Assembly: GCA_963752045.1 (NCBI GenBank)
Contig: CAVVWN010000004.1
Coordinates: forward strand, 1-64,000
Source of the DNA: DATKDF01 sp963752045
Lineage (GTDB): Bacteria; Acidobacteriota; Vicinamibacteria; Vicinamibacterales; SCN-69-37
DNA: 64,000 nucleotides
Direction: 5' to 3'
This document shows positions 6,263 through 15,451 of this stretch, in pieces; the stretch's first letter is position 1, and each line of letters opens with the position of its first letter. The notes beneath the pieces are model-generated. The model searched no databases, was not told the origin of the DNA, and saw only the letters and a list, made by a program, of their open reading frames with translations. The position numbers and the translations under genes were made by a program.

Positions 6263-6607
6263 GTGCGCGACCTGCAACTCACGGTCCGTTTCGCCATCCA
6301 CGATGGCAAGCTCGACGAGTTCAAGAGCCTGGCGAGTCAGTGCATGGAGGTCGTTCGGAAGAAAGACTCCGGCACGCTCCAGTACGACTGGTTCTTCAAC
6401 GCTGACGGGACCGAATGTGTTGTTCGGGAGCGCTACCGCGACTCTGAAGCCGTGCTGGAGCACGCCGCCAATCTCGGGCCTCTGATGGGCAGGTTCATGA
6501 GCATCAGCAACCCTGACATCGAGATCTACGGCTCGCCCACCGCTGGGTTGCTCGAGGCTCTTGCCGCGCTTCGACCACGGGTCTACTCGGCCTACCAAAC
6601 GATCTAG
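6263..6607 (+). CDS. Antibiotic biosynthesis monooxygenase (ABM)-fold protein
   Basis: A 114-residue dimeric alpha/beta-barrel type protein resembling putative quinol monooxygenases (ABM fold): LQLTVRFAIHDGKLDEFKSL, then GTLQYDWFFNADGTECVVRERYRDSEAVLEH split across strands 2-3, and HAANLGPLMG. It starts at the GTG at 6263 after GGGAGGACATT, a good ribosome binding site. Members act on quinones or polyketides without cofactors; the substrate is unknown. It precedes the NAD(P)-binding protein gene by about 50 bp and may share its transcript. Confidence 0.75.
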   Translation: MRDLQLTVRFAIHDGKLDEFKSLASQCMEVVRKKDSGTLQYDWFFNADGTECVVRERYRDSEAVLEHAANLGPLMGRFMSISNPDIEIYGSPTAGLLEALAALRPRVYSAYQTI

Positions 6608-6659
6608 GAGACGCCACGTCGCAGCACATTCGTCGCCAGCGCTGCTGCGAAGGACGAGC

Positions 6660-7346
6660 ATGAAGGTCTGCATAGTCGGAGCCTCCGGGAAGCTCGGTCG
6701 GTACATGGTGCAACACGCGCTGGACCGCGGGTACGAGGTCGTGGGCGTGTGCCGGGCGCAAAGCGTGCAGAAGCTCGACGCGTTCAGGGGCCGTATCACC
6801 GTTGTGCCGGGAGCCACGAACGACCGGGAGGTGATCAGGCGCGCCGTCGCCGGGTGTCAGGGCGTGCTCACGGTCCTGGTTCCGTGGGGCGTGCAGCGAT
6901 ACTCGACCGGCACCGCGCAGGCCGTGCTCGACGTCGCCGAGCCCGACGCGCGCCTGGTGTTCTCCTGCGGCTGGCACATCACGCGCGACGGCCTGGACAG
7001 GTACCCGTGGACCTTCACCGCGCTCGTCCGGGTCTTCGGCGTGGTCGCCCGACTCGCACGCTTCGCGGATCTCAGCGACCAGGTCGAGGCCTGCCGTCGG
7101 ATCTTCGCGAGCGACAGGCGATGGACGGTCGTGCGCGGCAGCGATCTCGAGGAGGGGGAGAGCGAGGGGCTTCCGGTCTGGAGCCGGCACGTGGGCGATC
7201 CGATTCTCGCGAGCAACCGGACGCGCCGCATCGACTTCGCGCTGTTCATGGTGGCCGCGCTCGAGAACGACGCCCTCATTCGGGAGGCGCCGGCCATCGT
7301 CGGCTGCCGGACGCCATCGGCGCTGGCGCACGGCGCTGGGCAATGA
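6660..7346 (+). CDS. NAD(P)H-binding (NmrA-like/atypical SDR) protein
   Basis: A 228-residue Rossmann-fold protein beginning MKVCIVGASGKLGRYMVQ, where GASGKLG is the dinucleotide-binding glycine motif of NmrA-like and atypical short-chain dehydrogenases. RAVAGCQGVLTVLVPWG and RLVFSCGWHIT follow the expected pattern, and no YxxxK catalytic pair is evident. Start at ATG 6660 after AAGGACGAGC. The stop overlaps the ATG of the next gene (ATGA), so the two are co-translated. The substrate is unknown. Confidence 0.75.
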   Translation: MKVCIVGASGKLGRYMVQHALDRGYEVVGVCRAQSVQKLDAFRGRITVVPGATNDREVIRRAVAGCQGVLTVLVPWGVQRYSTGTAQAVLDVAEPDARLVFSCGWHITRDGLDRYPWTFTALVRVFGVVARLARFADLSDQVEACRRIFASDRRWTVVRGSDLEEGESEGLPVWSRHVGDPILASNRTRRIDFALFMVAALENDALIREAPAIVGCRTPSALAHGAGQ

Positions 7347-7672
7347 GTCGCGGGTTGCTGACCATCAAGCTCGCGCACACCGCCGTCTGGGCCCTCCTGG
7401 CCGGGTGTGTCGTGGCAATCCCGATTGTCGCGTGGCGCGACGAGCTCGCGCTGGCGGCCGTCCTGTGCGCGGTGGTCTTCGTCGAGGTACTCGTGCTCCT
7501 CTTCAATGAGTGGCGGTGTCCGCTGACGCCGATGGCGGCGCGCTACACGGACGACCGGCGCGCCAACTTCGACATATTCCTCCCGGAGTGGCTGGCCCTT
7601 TACAACAAGCAGATCTTCGGCAGCCTCTACATCATCGGTCTCGTCGTCGTGTTGTACCGCTGGCTCGAGTAG
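7343..7672 (+). CDS. Small membrane protein, three predicted TM segments
   Basis: A 109-residue protein with membrane segments at about 10-32 (TAVWALLAGCVVAIPIVAW), 35-54 (ALAAVLCAVVFVEVLVLLF) and 90-108 (GSLYIIGLVVVLYRWL). Between them lies the hydrophilic conserved-looking loop NEWRCPLTPMAARYTDDRR. Its ATG overlaps the stop of the NAD(P)-binding protein gene by 4 nt, suggesting a functional link. The RCPLTPMA motif recalls small membrane families such as DUF2784 only loosely. Function unknown. Confidence 0.65.
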   Translation: MSRGLLTIKLAHTAVWALLAGCVVAIPIVAWRDELALAAVLCAVVFVEVLVLLFNEWRCPLTPMAARYTDDRRANFDIFLPEWLALYNKQIFGSLYIIGLVVVLYRWLE

Positions 7673-7706
7673 CACGCGGCGTGATGCGGTGTGCGAGGCC
7701 GGCGTC

Positions 7707-7757
7707 TTGCAATCGGGTTCGCCGCCCGTCAAGATTGGCCCGCTCAGCTCCGAGTGA
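7707..7757 (+). pseudogene. Relic of a DUF4160 gene (C-terminal 16 codons)
   Basis: The translation LQSGSPPVKIGPLSSE and stop matches the C-terminus of the DUF4160 protein at 785-1053 (LQSGQPPVKIDPLR), and the DNA is close to 1011-1050. No upstream part remains in any frame. It indicates that a DUF4160/DUF2442 cassette, or the array itself, once extended here. Confidence 0.6.
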
Positions 7758-7776
7758 TGGGTGACAGGAGGCTCGC

Positions 7777-10219
7777 ATGAAAGTTCGTCTCGCAGCTTTT
7801 GCGGTGGCTGCCGTGCTGCTCGTGGCGGCCGCGGTACCCGTTGGCTCGCAGTCGCCCGCCGCGCAGGGGCGCGTGTTCACGGCGGCCGATTACGACCGGG
7901 CCGCCGGCAAGCTCGCCGGCGCGCTCCAGGGCCTGGTGGTTGGCGGCCGCGTCGATCCAACGTGGCTGCCCGACGAGCGGTTCTGGTACTCGAGCGAACG
8001 GGCAAGCGGCACCGAGATCGTGATCGTGAATCCAGCGACGGGCACGCGCGCGCCCGCCTTCGATCACGCTCGTGTGGCGGCCGCGTTGTCGGCGGTGGCC
8101 GGGCAGGCCTTCACGGCCGCGAGCATCGCCGAGGCCACGCTCGAACTTGTCGCCAACCGCGGAAGACGTGATCGTGACGGTTGGCAACAGTCGCTGGTCC
8201 TGTGACGTCGCCGGCACCGCGTGTCGGCAGGCCCCGCCGGCTGCCCTCGGCGAGGGGCGGGCCGGCCGCGGGCGTGGAGCAGCGGGCGGACGCGGCGGCA
8301 GGGGTGGCGGGGGCGGCCGGGCCGGCGGCGACGGGCCGCCGCTCACCATGTCTCCAGACGGCACGAAGGGGGCCTTCATTCGCGACTGGAATCTGTGGGT
8401 GCGCGACGTCGCCACCGGCGCCGAGCGCCAGCTCACGACCGACGGCGTCGAGAATTTCGGCTACGCCACCGACAACGCCGGCTGGCGAAAGAGCGACCGC
8501 GCCGTGCTCCTCTGGTCGCCAGACTCGAAGAAGATCGCCACGCAGCAGCAGGATGAGCGCAACGTCGGCGACTTCTACATGATCCGGACGCAGGTCGGCC
8601 AGCCGACGCTCGAAACCTGGAAGTACCCGCTCCCCGGCGACAAGGACGTCGCCATGGTCCACCGTGTGGTGATCGACGTGGACGCCGGCCGGCTGACGCG
8701 GCTCCAGATGCCGCCGGACTTCCACCGTGCCACGCTCGGCGACGACATCAGCATGAACGACTACGAGTGGAACGCCGACGGCACGAAGCTCGCGCTCGTG
8801 TCGACGGACCGGTTCCACAAGAGCGCGACCTTCCGCGTTGCCGATGCCGCGACGGGCGTGGTTCGCACGCTCTTCACGGAGACCGAAGAGACGCACTACG
8901 AGTCGCGCGTGAACTGGCAGGTGCTGTGGGATACCAACGAGCTCATCTGGTACTCACAACGCGACGACTGGGGGCACCTGTATCTCTACGACCTCGCGAC
9001 CGGACAACTGAAGCACCAGATCACGAAGGGCGACGGGCCCATCACCGGCATCACGCGGCTCGACGACAAGACCCGCACGCTGTGGGTGTCGGCCGTCGGC
9101 CGCGAGCCCGGACAAGACCCCTATTTCACCCACTTCTACCGGATCAACCTCGACGGCACCGGCTACGTGTCGCTCACGCCCGGCGATGGCACGCATGCGG
9201 TGAACCTGTCGCCGTCGGGCCGGTGGCTCGTGGACACGTACTCACGCTGGGATCAGCCGCCCGTGGCCACCGTGCGCAACGGCGAGACCGGCAGAGAGGT
9301 CATGGAGCTCGAGCGCGCCGACATCTCGAAGCTCACGGCCACCGGCTGGACGCCGCCGATGGCCTTCCGCGCCAAGGCCGCCGACGGCACGACCGACATC
9401 TACGGCATCCTGTTCCGTCCGACGAACTTCGACCCCAACCAGAAGTACCCGATCATCAATCAGATCTACCCGGGTCCGCAGAGCGGCAGCATCGGGTCGC
9501 GCGCCTGGAATGTCGCGTACGGCGATCGCCAGGCGCTTGCCGAGCTCGGCTTCATCGTCGTGTCGATCGACGGCACCGGCACGCCGAACCGGTCGAAGTC
9601 GTTCCACGACGCGTATTACGGCGAGATGGGCCGCGACAACACGATTCCGGACCAGATCGCGGCCATGAAGGAGCTGGCGGCGCGGTACCCGTGGATCGAC
9701 ATCGAGCGCACGGGCATCTGGGGCCACTCGGGCGGAGGCTTCGCGACGACGTCGGCGATGTTCAGGTACCCGGACTTCTGGAAGGTCGGCATCTCGGAGT
9801 CGGGCAACCACGATCAGCGCAACTACGAGGACGACTGGGGCGAGCGGTACCAGGGTGAGCTGACCGGGCCTCCTGGCAGCCTCGACGACAGCTACTCGGT
9901 CGAGGCGAACCAACTGTTCGCGAAGGACCTCAAGGGCAAGCTGCTCATCGCGCACGGCGGCATGGACAACAATGTGCCCGTGTCGAACACCATGCTCGTG
10001 GTCGAGGCGCTCATCAGGGCCAACAAGGACTTCGAGCTTCTGATCTTCCCCAACGCCGGCCACGGCTACGGGCAGGACGGCAACTACATGATGCGCCGGC
10101 GGTGGGACTTCTTCGTGCGCCACCTGCTCGGCGGCACGCCGCCGGCGGGGTACGAGATCCCGTCATTCGGAAGAGGCGGGGGTCGCGGGGGCCGCGGGGC
10201 GCCAACCAGTGACAACTGA
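7777..10219 (+). CDS. Exported S9 dipeptidyl-peptidase (DPP IV family), one frameshift
   Basis: About 813 residues once a single-base frameshift near 8147 is repaired; removing one T in AACTTG rejoins LELSPTAEDV. It has a signal peptide (KVRLAAFAVAAVLLVAAAVP), an N-terminal DPPIV beta-propeller from about residue 40 to 540, and a C-terminal alpha/beta-hydrolase. Serine lies in GHSGGGF (about residue 650), Asp in GGMDNNVP (about 730) and His in NAGHGYG (about 761). It should remove N-terminal dipeptides in the periplasm or outside the cell. Gly/Arg-rich inserts (RGRGAAGGRGGRGGGGG near 8265-8330, and at the C-terminus) are unusual. The ATG at 7777 follows ACAGGAGG. Whether the frameshift is real or an assembly error is unclear. 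Confidence 0.85.
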
Positions 10220-10223
10220 CAAC
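10210..10223 (+). repeat. Two TGACAAC heptamers across the peptidase stop codon
   Basis: TGACAAC occurs twice in tandem. The second copy supplies the TGA stop of the S9 peptidase at 10217-10219. It resembles the stop-associated short repeats at 23842, 56451, 57736 and 63159. Confidence 0.55.
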
Positions 10224-10228
10224 CGGAA

Positions 10229-10564
10229 TCAGGGCCGGTTCGCACGCAGCATTCCCATGCTCGCGAGGCCCCAACCGACAGCGAGCATGGCGAACGCCCC
10301 CACGAGAGGCACGACAGCCTCGGCACAACCGGCCAGAAGGGCGCCTCGTCCTCCGGCCGACCAGGTGGAGGTGGCGGCCGCCCCCTGGAGGATGATCAGG
10401 GCGCCGTTCGCCGTTCCACCCAAGCCGGCGAAGAGGGTCGTCAACGAGAGCGGCCGCAGCAGCGTGAGCCGTCTGTCCGAAGGACTGATGGCGTAGAACA
10501 CGGCCGTGCCGATCATCCCGGCACCGGCTCCCACGACGAGACCCACAAGCAGCGTTGTAACCAT
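10229..10564 (-). CDS. Small membrane protein of unknown function
   Basis: A 111-residue protein with three or four hydrophobic segments: TTLLVGLVVGAGAGMIGTAVF, TLFAGLGGTANGALIILQG and AVVPLVGAFAMLAVGWGLA. The ATG at 10564 follows AGGAGGG. It is divergent from the ECF sigma-factor gene with about 50-95 bp between start codons, so it may be a regulon member. No family was recognised. Confidence 0.6.
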   Translation of the reverse strand: MVTTLLVGLVVGAGAGMIGTAVFYAISPSDRRLTLLRPLSLTTLFAGLGGTANGALIILQGAAATSTWSAGGRGALLAGCAEAVVPLVGAFAMLAVGWGLASMGMLRANRP

Positions 10565-10615
10565 GGCTGACCGCCCTCCTCAGGCTATGAGACAAGAACG
10601 CCGTTGACGGCATAA

Positions 10616-10631
10616 CGTGACCACTGTCACG
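10616..10631. promoter_or_regulatory. Inverted repeat CGTGAC-N4-GTCACG upstream of the ECF sigma gene
   Basis: Six-base perfect arms (10616-10621 and 10626-10631) separated by CACT. The element lies between the divergent membrane-protein and sigma-factor genes. It overlaps the possible GTG start at 10617, which is one reason to prefer the ATG at 10659 as the sigma start. A dimeric regulator could bind here. Confidence 0.4.
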
Positions 10632-10658
10632 ATTTGCCCGTTCACGCGTTTCCACCAC

Positions 10659-11243
10659 ATGGACCGTGCGCGGGAGCTCGGGGTCGTCGCCGGCCTGAGG
10701 GCCGGCAGCGAGGCGTCGTTCAACGTCGTCTACGATGCCTATCGTGCGCGCTTGTACAGCTTCCTCATCAGACTCGCGCGGGATCGGGACCTGGCCGAAG
10801 ATCTGCTGGAGGAGACATGGCTCCGGCTGGTCACCCATGCCGGCAGGCTCGCACCGGATACGCGGCTCAAGCCCTGGCTGTACACCGTCGCACGCAACCT
10901 CTACATCAGTGCGTGCCGGGCCCGCATGCTCGACGACCTCGGGGATGATGCGCTCATCGGGCTCTGGCCGGCTGGCGTGGGCAGCCCGTCGCCGTTCGAG
11001 GCCGCTGCGGCCAGCGAGCTCGAGCGGCGCCTCGAGCTCGCCCTCGCCAGGCTTCGTACGACCGATCGCGAAGTGCTCATGCTCGTGGTCGAGGGCTTCA
11101 CATTTCGCGAGGCCGCGGCCATCTGCGGCATCTCGCCGACGGCATTTCGACAGCGGCTGTCGCAGGCGCGCGCCAGACTCGGGCGTCTGCTGGATGAGTC
11201 TCCGGAAGTCGATCTGGCCGCGGCGCGTGGAGCCCTCGCGTGA
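10659..11243 (+). CDS. ECF RNA polymerase sigma factor
   Basis: A 194-residue sigma-70 family ECF protein. Region 2 is seen in YDAYRARLYSFLIRLARDRDLAEDLLEETWLR split over its helices, with LKPWLYTVARNLY for regions 2.3-2.4. Region 4 is a C-terminal helix-turn-helix (LRTTDREVLMLVVEGFTFREAAAI then SPTAFRQRLSQARARL). It redirects RNA polymerase to its own regulon. A GTG at 10617 would add 14 residues without family similarity, and neither start has a clear Shine-Dalgarno. The next gene starts on the last codon of this one, the place where an anti-sigma factor is usually encoded. Confidence 0.85.
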   Translation: MDRARELGVVAGLRAGSEASFNVVYDAYRARLYSFLIRLARDRDLAEDLLEETWLRLVTHAGRLAPDTRLKPWLYTVARNLYISACRARMLDDLGDDALIGLWPAGVGSPSPFEAAAASELERRLELALARLRTTDREVLMLVVEGFTFREAAAICGISPTAFRQRLSQARARLGRLLDESPEVDLAAARGALA

Positions 11244-11482
11244 GAATCGAACCGGCGTTGGGCCCGCGAGGCGACCACGAGGGCCGCGTGCTCGTAGAGT
11301 TGGCGGCCTTGCGCATTTACGACGTGTCACCGGACCGCGTGGCCGGCATCCGTCATGCGGCCAGTGCCGCGCTGGCGCGCCAGGTCCGACTCGGGCCGTC
11401 TCGGCCGGTTCGATGGCACGCGACCTTGAAGCTGCGGATAGCGGCGCTCGTCGACGGCCTCGTACGTGTTACTGCACAGTAA
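11240..11482 (+). CDS. Small protein coupled to the ECF sigma factor, unknown function
   Basis: An 80-residue protein whose GTG at 11240 overlaps the sigma-factor stop by 4 nt, so translation is coupled. It has no membrane segment and no visible zinc-binding anti-sigma (ZAS) HxxxCxxC motif. The composition is Arg/Ala-rich with helical potential (DRVAGIRHAASAALARQVRL). Position suggests a regulator of the sigma factor, but sequence does not show it. Its end overlaps the convergent VWA gene by 14 bp. Confidence 0.5.
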   Translation: MRIEPALGPRGDHEGRVLVELAALRIYDVSPDRVAGIRHAASAALARQVRLGPSRPVRWHATLKLRIAALVDGLVRVTAQ

Positions 11483-13400
11483 ACCGCAAGCGGCGCGTGA
11501 CAGGCGGCTCGCCGGGCGCGCCGGTGGCCGTGAGCGTCAGCAGATGCGGACCGGGCGCGAGCTCGACGAGCGGCAGGACGAGCTCGTAGTCGGCCGTACC
11601 CGATTGACCAAATGTCGCGACCCCGATCGTCGTGTTCTGCTTGAAGACCACGCGGCCATCGGCGTCGAGAATCGACGCCGTCATCACGACGGACGTCAAT
11701 GGACGCCGTCCTCCCTGATGAAGCCGGACGAACGCCGTGGTCCGCTCTGACGCCGTGAGGTCGCGCCGCGTCGTGGGCAGCATGGGGACCAGATCGGCGA
11801 GCACGTCGCGCGGCGCCGACGGCAGCGGCGGATCAACGCTCAGGAGCAGGCCGGACATCGCCAGCGCGCGAGCACCCAGGGCCGGCACGTCCACGTCGCT
11901 GTACACGCTTCCGCTGAGATTCAGTGCGTCGTTGTGGCCGGCAAACCGGACGTTGTATCGGCCGGGCGCCAGGTTGAGCCGCGTCAGCACCTCGTAGCGC
12001 GCCTCGCCGCCGGTTGGCCGCATCACGAGCTTCGCCGTCTGCCGCAGCGTGGCCACGTGCTTGCCGTCGTTGTCGTAGGCCGTCGCGATGAGCGCCACCT
12101 CCTGGGTTGTACGTTCGGGCGGCGCCGGCTGGCGCAGCTCCGCCGTGATGACGAGCGCGACTTCGTCGCGCCCCGGCACGGGAACGGGCGCGACGTGGAC
12201 CCGCATCGGCATGTCCGTCGCCGGCAACAATCCCGATACCGCTTCGGCCACCGGCGAGGCCGCCGCCGGCTCGGTGTCGTCGTCGGCCGGGCCGTAGTAG
12301 CCCTTGCGCGCGCGCACGACGACGTCCGGCCGGTTCACGCGCACGTCGATGGCGCGAAAGGCGCCGGGCTCGGGTGGATCGGCGGGCGCATACCCGAGCA
12401 GGTAGTAGGCGCTGTTCTCTTCGTAGATGCGAGCAACGTCCGGCTCGAATTCGTTGCTGTCGGTGACCGCGATGCCACCGGTGTTGGCGGCCAGGGCCTG
12501 GAGGTAGTCGCGTCGACGGTTGTCCGGATCGGCGTCGAGCCCGGTCGGGTCGATCGCATAGACGGCGACGTTTGCGCGCTGGGCGTGCTCGAAGATCTTC
12601 TGCATCTCGTACTCGAGCACGTCGTTGAAGACCGCGCCCTCGAGGAAGCCCCCAGCCCCCGGACCGATCCGGGTCGTGACGTTCGAGTAGTCGAGCGCGA
12701 TCCCGCGGCCGATGTAGACGAGCGCCTTGCGGCGCTCCGGACCGCTGACGAGGGCCTCGGCCACGTCCCTGAGCGTGGCGAGCGAGGCGCGCATCAGCGG
12801 CTCGTCGGCAAAGTCGAGATTCGCGCCGCCGGTCTCGGGGCTGGTCTTCAACTGCTGGGCTCCGAAGAACCCCGGGGCCAGTTTGTCGACGGCTGCGAGG
12901 AGCCGTTCGCGGTCGCGCGTGAAACTCTGCGACCGCCGGGAGTCGTTCGTGAAGACCACGGCCGCCAGGTCTCTGGGGCCCAGGCGATCGATCACCGACC
13001 GGGCGGCGGCTTTCGACTGCTGGATCAGGTGCGCCGCGATCCCCGGCAGCAACGCGTCATCGAGCACGATGACGAACAGTCGGCCGTCGTCGAGCGCGTT
13101 AGTCTGGACGTCGGACGGGACCTCGTCCACCCAGCTCGGATCCCCGGCCGGCGCGGCGGGCACGTCGATCTCCGTGAGCGCCACGACGGGATACTCGTGG
13201 CCGTTCTCGAGGATCGTGAAGTCGGCGGCCGTCAGCCCGCGCACCGGGTGCCGATCGGCGTCGAGCACGGAGACATCGATGCGAACGACTTCGGTGCGCG
13301 TGCGGAACTGCGGCGGTGCCTGTTGCGGGGCCGCGGCAAGGGTCGCGGCGAGCCCGAGGGCGGCCAACGCGGCACCGAGCATCAGACGATCGGAAGTCAT
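11469..13400 (-). CDS. VWFA-related domain exported protein (Acidobacterial TIGR03436-like)
   Basis: A 643-residue exported protein with a signal peptide (LGAALAALGLAATLAAAP), then the TIGR03436 opening TEVVRIDVSVLDADRHPVRG and LTAADFTILENG. A von Willebrand A-like domain follows (RLFVIVLDDALLPG, residues about 115-330) and closes with SAYYLLGYAPADPPEPG. The first MIDAS position reads DDALL rather than DxSxS, so metal binding is doubtful. The C-terminal 300 residues form beta-rich domains with no named family. The ATG at 13400 is chosen because the signal peptide starts there. It is divergent from a paralogue at 13587 across an inverted repeat. The biological role of the family is not known. 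Confidence 0.8.
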   Translation of the reverse strand: MTSDRLMLGAALAALGLAATLAAAPQQAPPQFRTRTEVVRIDVSVLDADRHPVRGLTAADFTILENGHEYPVVALTEIDVPAAPAGDPSWVDEVPSDVQTNALDDGRLFVIVLDDALLPGIAAHLIQQSKAAARSVIDRLGPRDLAAVVFTNDSRRSQSFTRDRERLLAAVDKLAPGFFGAQQLKTSPETGGANLDFADEPLMRASLATLRDVAEALVSGPERRKALVYIGRGIALDYSNVTTRIGPGAGGFLEGAVFNDVLEYEMQKIFEHAQRANVAVYAIDPTGLDADPDNRRRDYLQALAANTGGIAVTDSNEFEPDVARIYEENSAYYLLGYAPADPPEPGAFRAIDVRVNRPDVVVRARKGYYGPADDDTEPAAASPVAEAVSGLLPATDMPMRVHVAPVPVPGRDEVALVITAELRQPAPPERTTQEVALIATAYDNDGKHVATLRQTAKLVMRPTGGEARYEVLTRLNLAPGRYNVRFAGHNDALNLSGSVYSDVDVPALGARALAMSGLLLSVDPPLPSAPRDVLADLVPMLPTTRRDLTASERTTAFVRLHQGGRRPLTSVVMTASILDADGRVVFKQNTTIGVATFGQSGTADYELVLPLVELAPGPHLLTLTATGAPGEPPVTRRLRFTVQ

Positions 13401-13461
13401 CCTGTACCTGCTGGCCGGCGCTGGCAGACGCGACCGCATCTCGACTGGGGCGGATCGCGTC

Positions 13462-13467
13462 ATTCTA
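13462..13467 (-). promoter_or_regulatory. -10 element TAGAAT for the minus-strand VWA gene
   Basis: Minus-strand TAGAAT lies 62 nt upstream of the ATG at 13400. The -35 position falls within the inverted repeat at 13469-13492, suggesting control by a repressor bound there. Confidence 0.45.
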
Positions 13468-13468
13468 C

Positions 13469-13492
13469 ACCTGTGGCACCGGCGCCACAGGT
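13469..13492. promoter_or_regulatory. Near-perfect palindrome between divergent VWA genes
   Basis: Arms ACCTGTGGC (13469-13477) and GCCACAGGT (13484-13492) are perfect complements with a 6-nt centre. The element is between the two divergent VWA paralogues and overlaps the expected -35 of the minus-strand gene. It is a good candidate operator, though a hairpin role cannot be excluded. Confidence 0.5.
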
Positions 13493-13499
13493 CGAGGAG

Positions 13500-13527
13500 T
13501 TACCTCGGGCTTGTGTCGAGGTACAAT
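13500..13527 (+). promoter_or_regulatory. Candidate promoter of the plus-strand VWA gene
   Basis: TTACCT (13500-13505), a 16-nt spacer, then TACAAT (13522-13527), about 60 nt before the ATG at 13587. It begins 8 bp after the palindrome. Confidence 0.4.
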
Positions 13528-13586
13528 CGCCGCCTCGTCCGGCACTCCGCGAGTCGCGCAGGCCAGCGCCGGCCCGAAGGTAGACC

Positions 13587-15451
13587 ATGGCGAAGGGCAC
13601 TCTGACGGCCGTCGCCCTCTGTGGCGTCGTCCTCGCCGCGCCGGCATTGCGCGCCACCCGTCAGCAGCAGCGGCCGCAGTTCCGGGGCGGCGTCGATCTG
13701 GTTCTGCTCGACGTCTCGGTGCTGGACTCGGACGACCGGCCCGTGCGCGGCCTCACCGCCGACGACTTCACGATCCGCGACCACGGGCGCGACTACAAGC
13801 CGTCGCAGTTCGAGGCTGTCGAGATCCCGCTGATCCTCGCAACCGACGAGTCGTGGCGAGCCACGGTTCCCTCCGACGTCACGAGCAACGAGATCCCGAG
13901 TGAGGGCCGGCTGGTCGTCATCGTGCTGGACGACTCGGCGCTGCCCGGCACCACGACCCGGCCGCAGGATCAGGCCAAGGCTATCGCCAACACGGTGATC
14001 GACCAGCTCGCGCCATCGGATCTGGCCGCGGTGGTGTTCACGCTCAACGAGAGCACGGCTCAGGGGTTCACGAACGACAAGGGCCGGCTGCGTCGCGCGG
14101 TCGACGGGCTCCGGCCTGGATTCACGGGGCTCGACTCGGTCGCAGGCACCGAACTGCACTTCGAGCGGGGCTCCATCCTGTACTCTGGACTTCATCGCCG
14201 AGAAGCTCGTCGATGCCCCCGGGCGACGCAAGGCGCTTGTCTACATCAGCGGTGGGGTTCCTCTGGGTGAAGAGAAGGATCTCGACCTTGCGGAGCTGCT
14301 CAAGCGAGCACAGCGCGCCAACGTCGCCGTGTTCTCCTTCAACCCCTTCGGGCTCGCGCCGGCGCCCTTCGAACTGCCAAGCGCGGCCGAACGCTTCGAG
14401 TTTCTGCGGACCGTCTCGGAAAACACTGGTGGCTTCTCGGTCGTCGACGTCAACAACCCGGCCGAGAGCGTGCGCCGCGTCTTCGAGGAGACCAGCGCCT
14501 ACTATCTGCTCGGCTACACCCCGGTCGATCCGCCCGAACCGGGCGGCTTCCGGACCGTCGACGTCGAGGTCTCGCGGCCCGACGTCCGGGTCCGCACGCG
14601 TCGTGGCTACTACACACCCGAGCAGGAGAACGACCGGGCCGATCTCGACGCCCGAGGAACGTTCGCTGCGCGACGCGGTCGGCGGGTTGCTCCCCGTCAG
14701 TGACATGCCCATGCGCGTGCAGGCCGCGCCGTTCGCGCTGCCCGGGCGCAAGGAGGCCGCGGTCGTGATCACCACCGAGCTGCGCCAACCGCCGCCCGCG
14801 GAGCTGACCGAGCACACCGTCGAGCTCGTCATCTCCGCCTACGACGATCGTGGCCGCCGCCGGGCGTCAACCGAGCAGCCGGTGACTGTGATCATGGAGC
14901 CGGGGCGGGAAGTGCGCGTCGAGGTGCACGCGCGGCTCGACCTCGAGCCCGGCCGCTACGAGATCCGCCTGGCGCGTCACAATCCGGAGGTCAACCTGAC
15001 CGGCAGCGTGTTCCAGAACGTCGAGGTGCCCGACTTCACGCGCGACGGCGCCCGGCTCTCCGGAGTCGTCATCTCCACATCACGGACGGGGCTCCTCGGT
15101 CCGGCCGAGCCGCCGGACGACGTCCGCGAGGTCGTGCCGGTGACGCCGACGACCGAGCGGGCGTTTCCGCGCGGCGGCCGCGCGACGGTCTTCGCGCGCG
15201 TGTACCAGGGCGGCCGGCGCGCGCTCGAGGACGTGGCCGTGACGGTATCGATCCTCGCCGAGGATGGCCAGCCGCGGCTCGAGCGGACGGGCACCCTGGC
15301 GGTCGCCGCCTTCGAGCCCGACCGGCAGGCCGACCTGCGGATGGACCTGCCACTGCCGGCCTTCCAGCCCGGCGATTACCTGCTGACGATCGCCATCGCC
15401 GGCAGCAAGGACGCCGCGGCGACGCGGCGCGTGCCGTTCAAGGTGCGGTGA
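13587..15451 (+). CDS. VWFA-related domain exported protein, two frameshifts
   Basis: A paralogue of the gene at 11469, readable over about 620 residues only if two single-base shifts are corrected. One is near 14183 (after LYSG, continuing DFIAEKLVDAPGRRKALVYI) and one near 14648 (continuing STPEERSLRDAVGG). Landmarks are VDLVLLDVSVLDSDDRPVRG, LTADDFTIRDHGRDY, RLVVIVLDDSALPG, SAYYLLGYTPVDPPEPG and the C-terminal beta-rich half ending AATRRVPFKVR. The N-terminus has a short hydrophobic signal (TAVALCGVVLAAPAL). Both shifts are consistent with single inserted bases, so this may be an assembly problem rather than a pseudogene. Its 3' end overlaps the convergent kinase gene by 76 bp. Confidence 0.75.
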
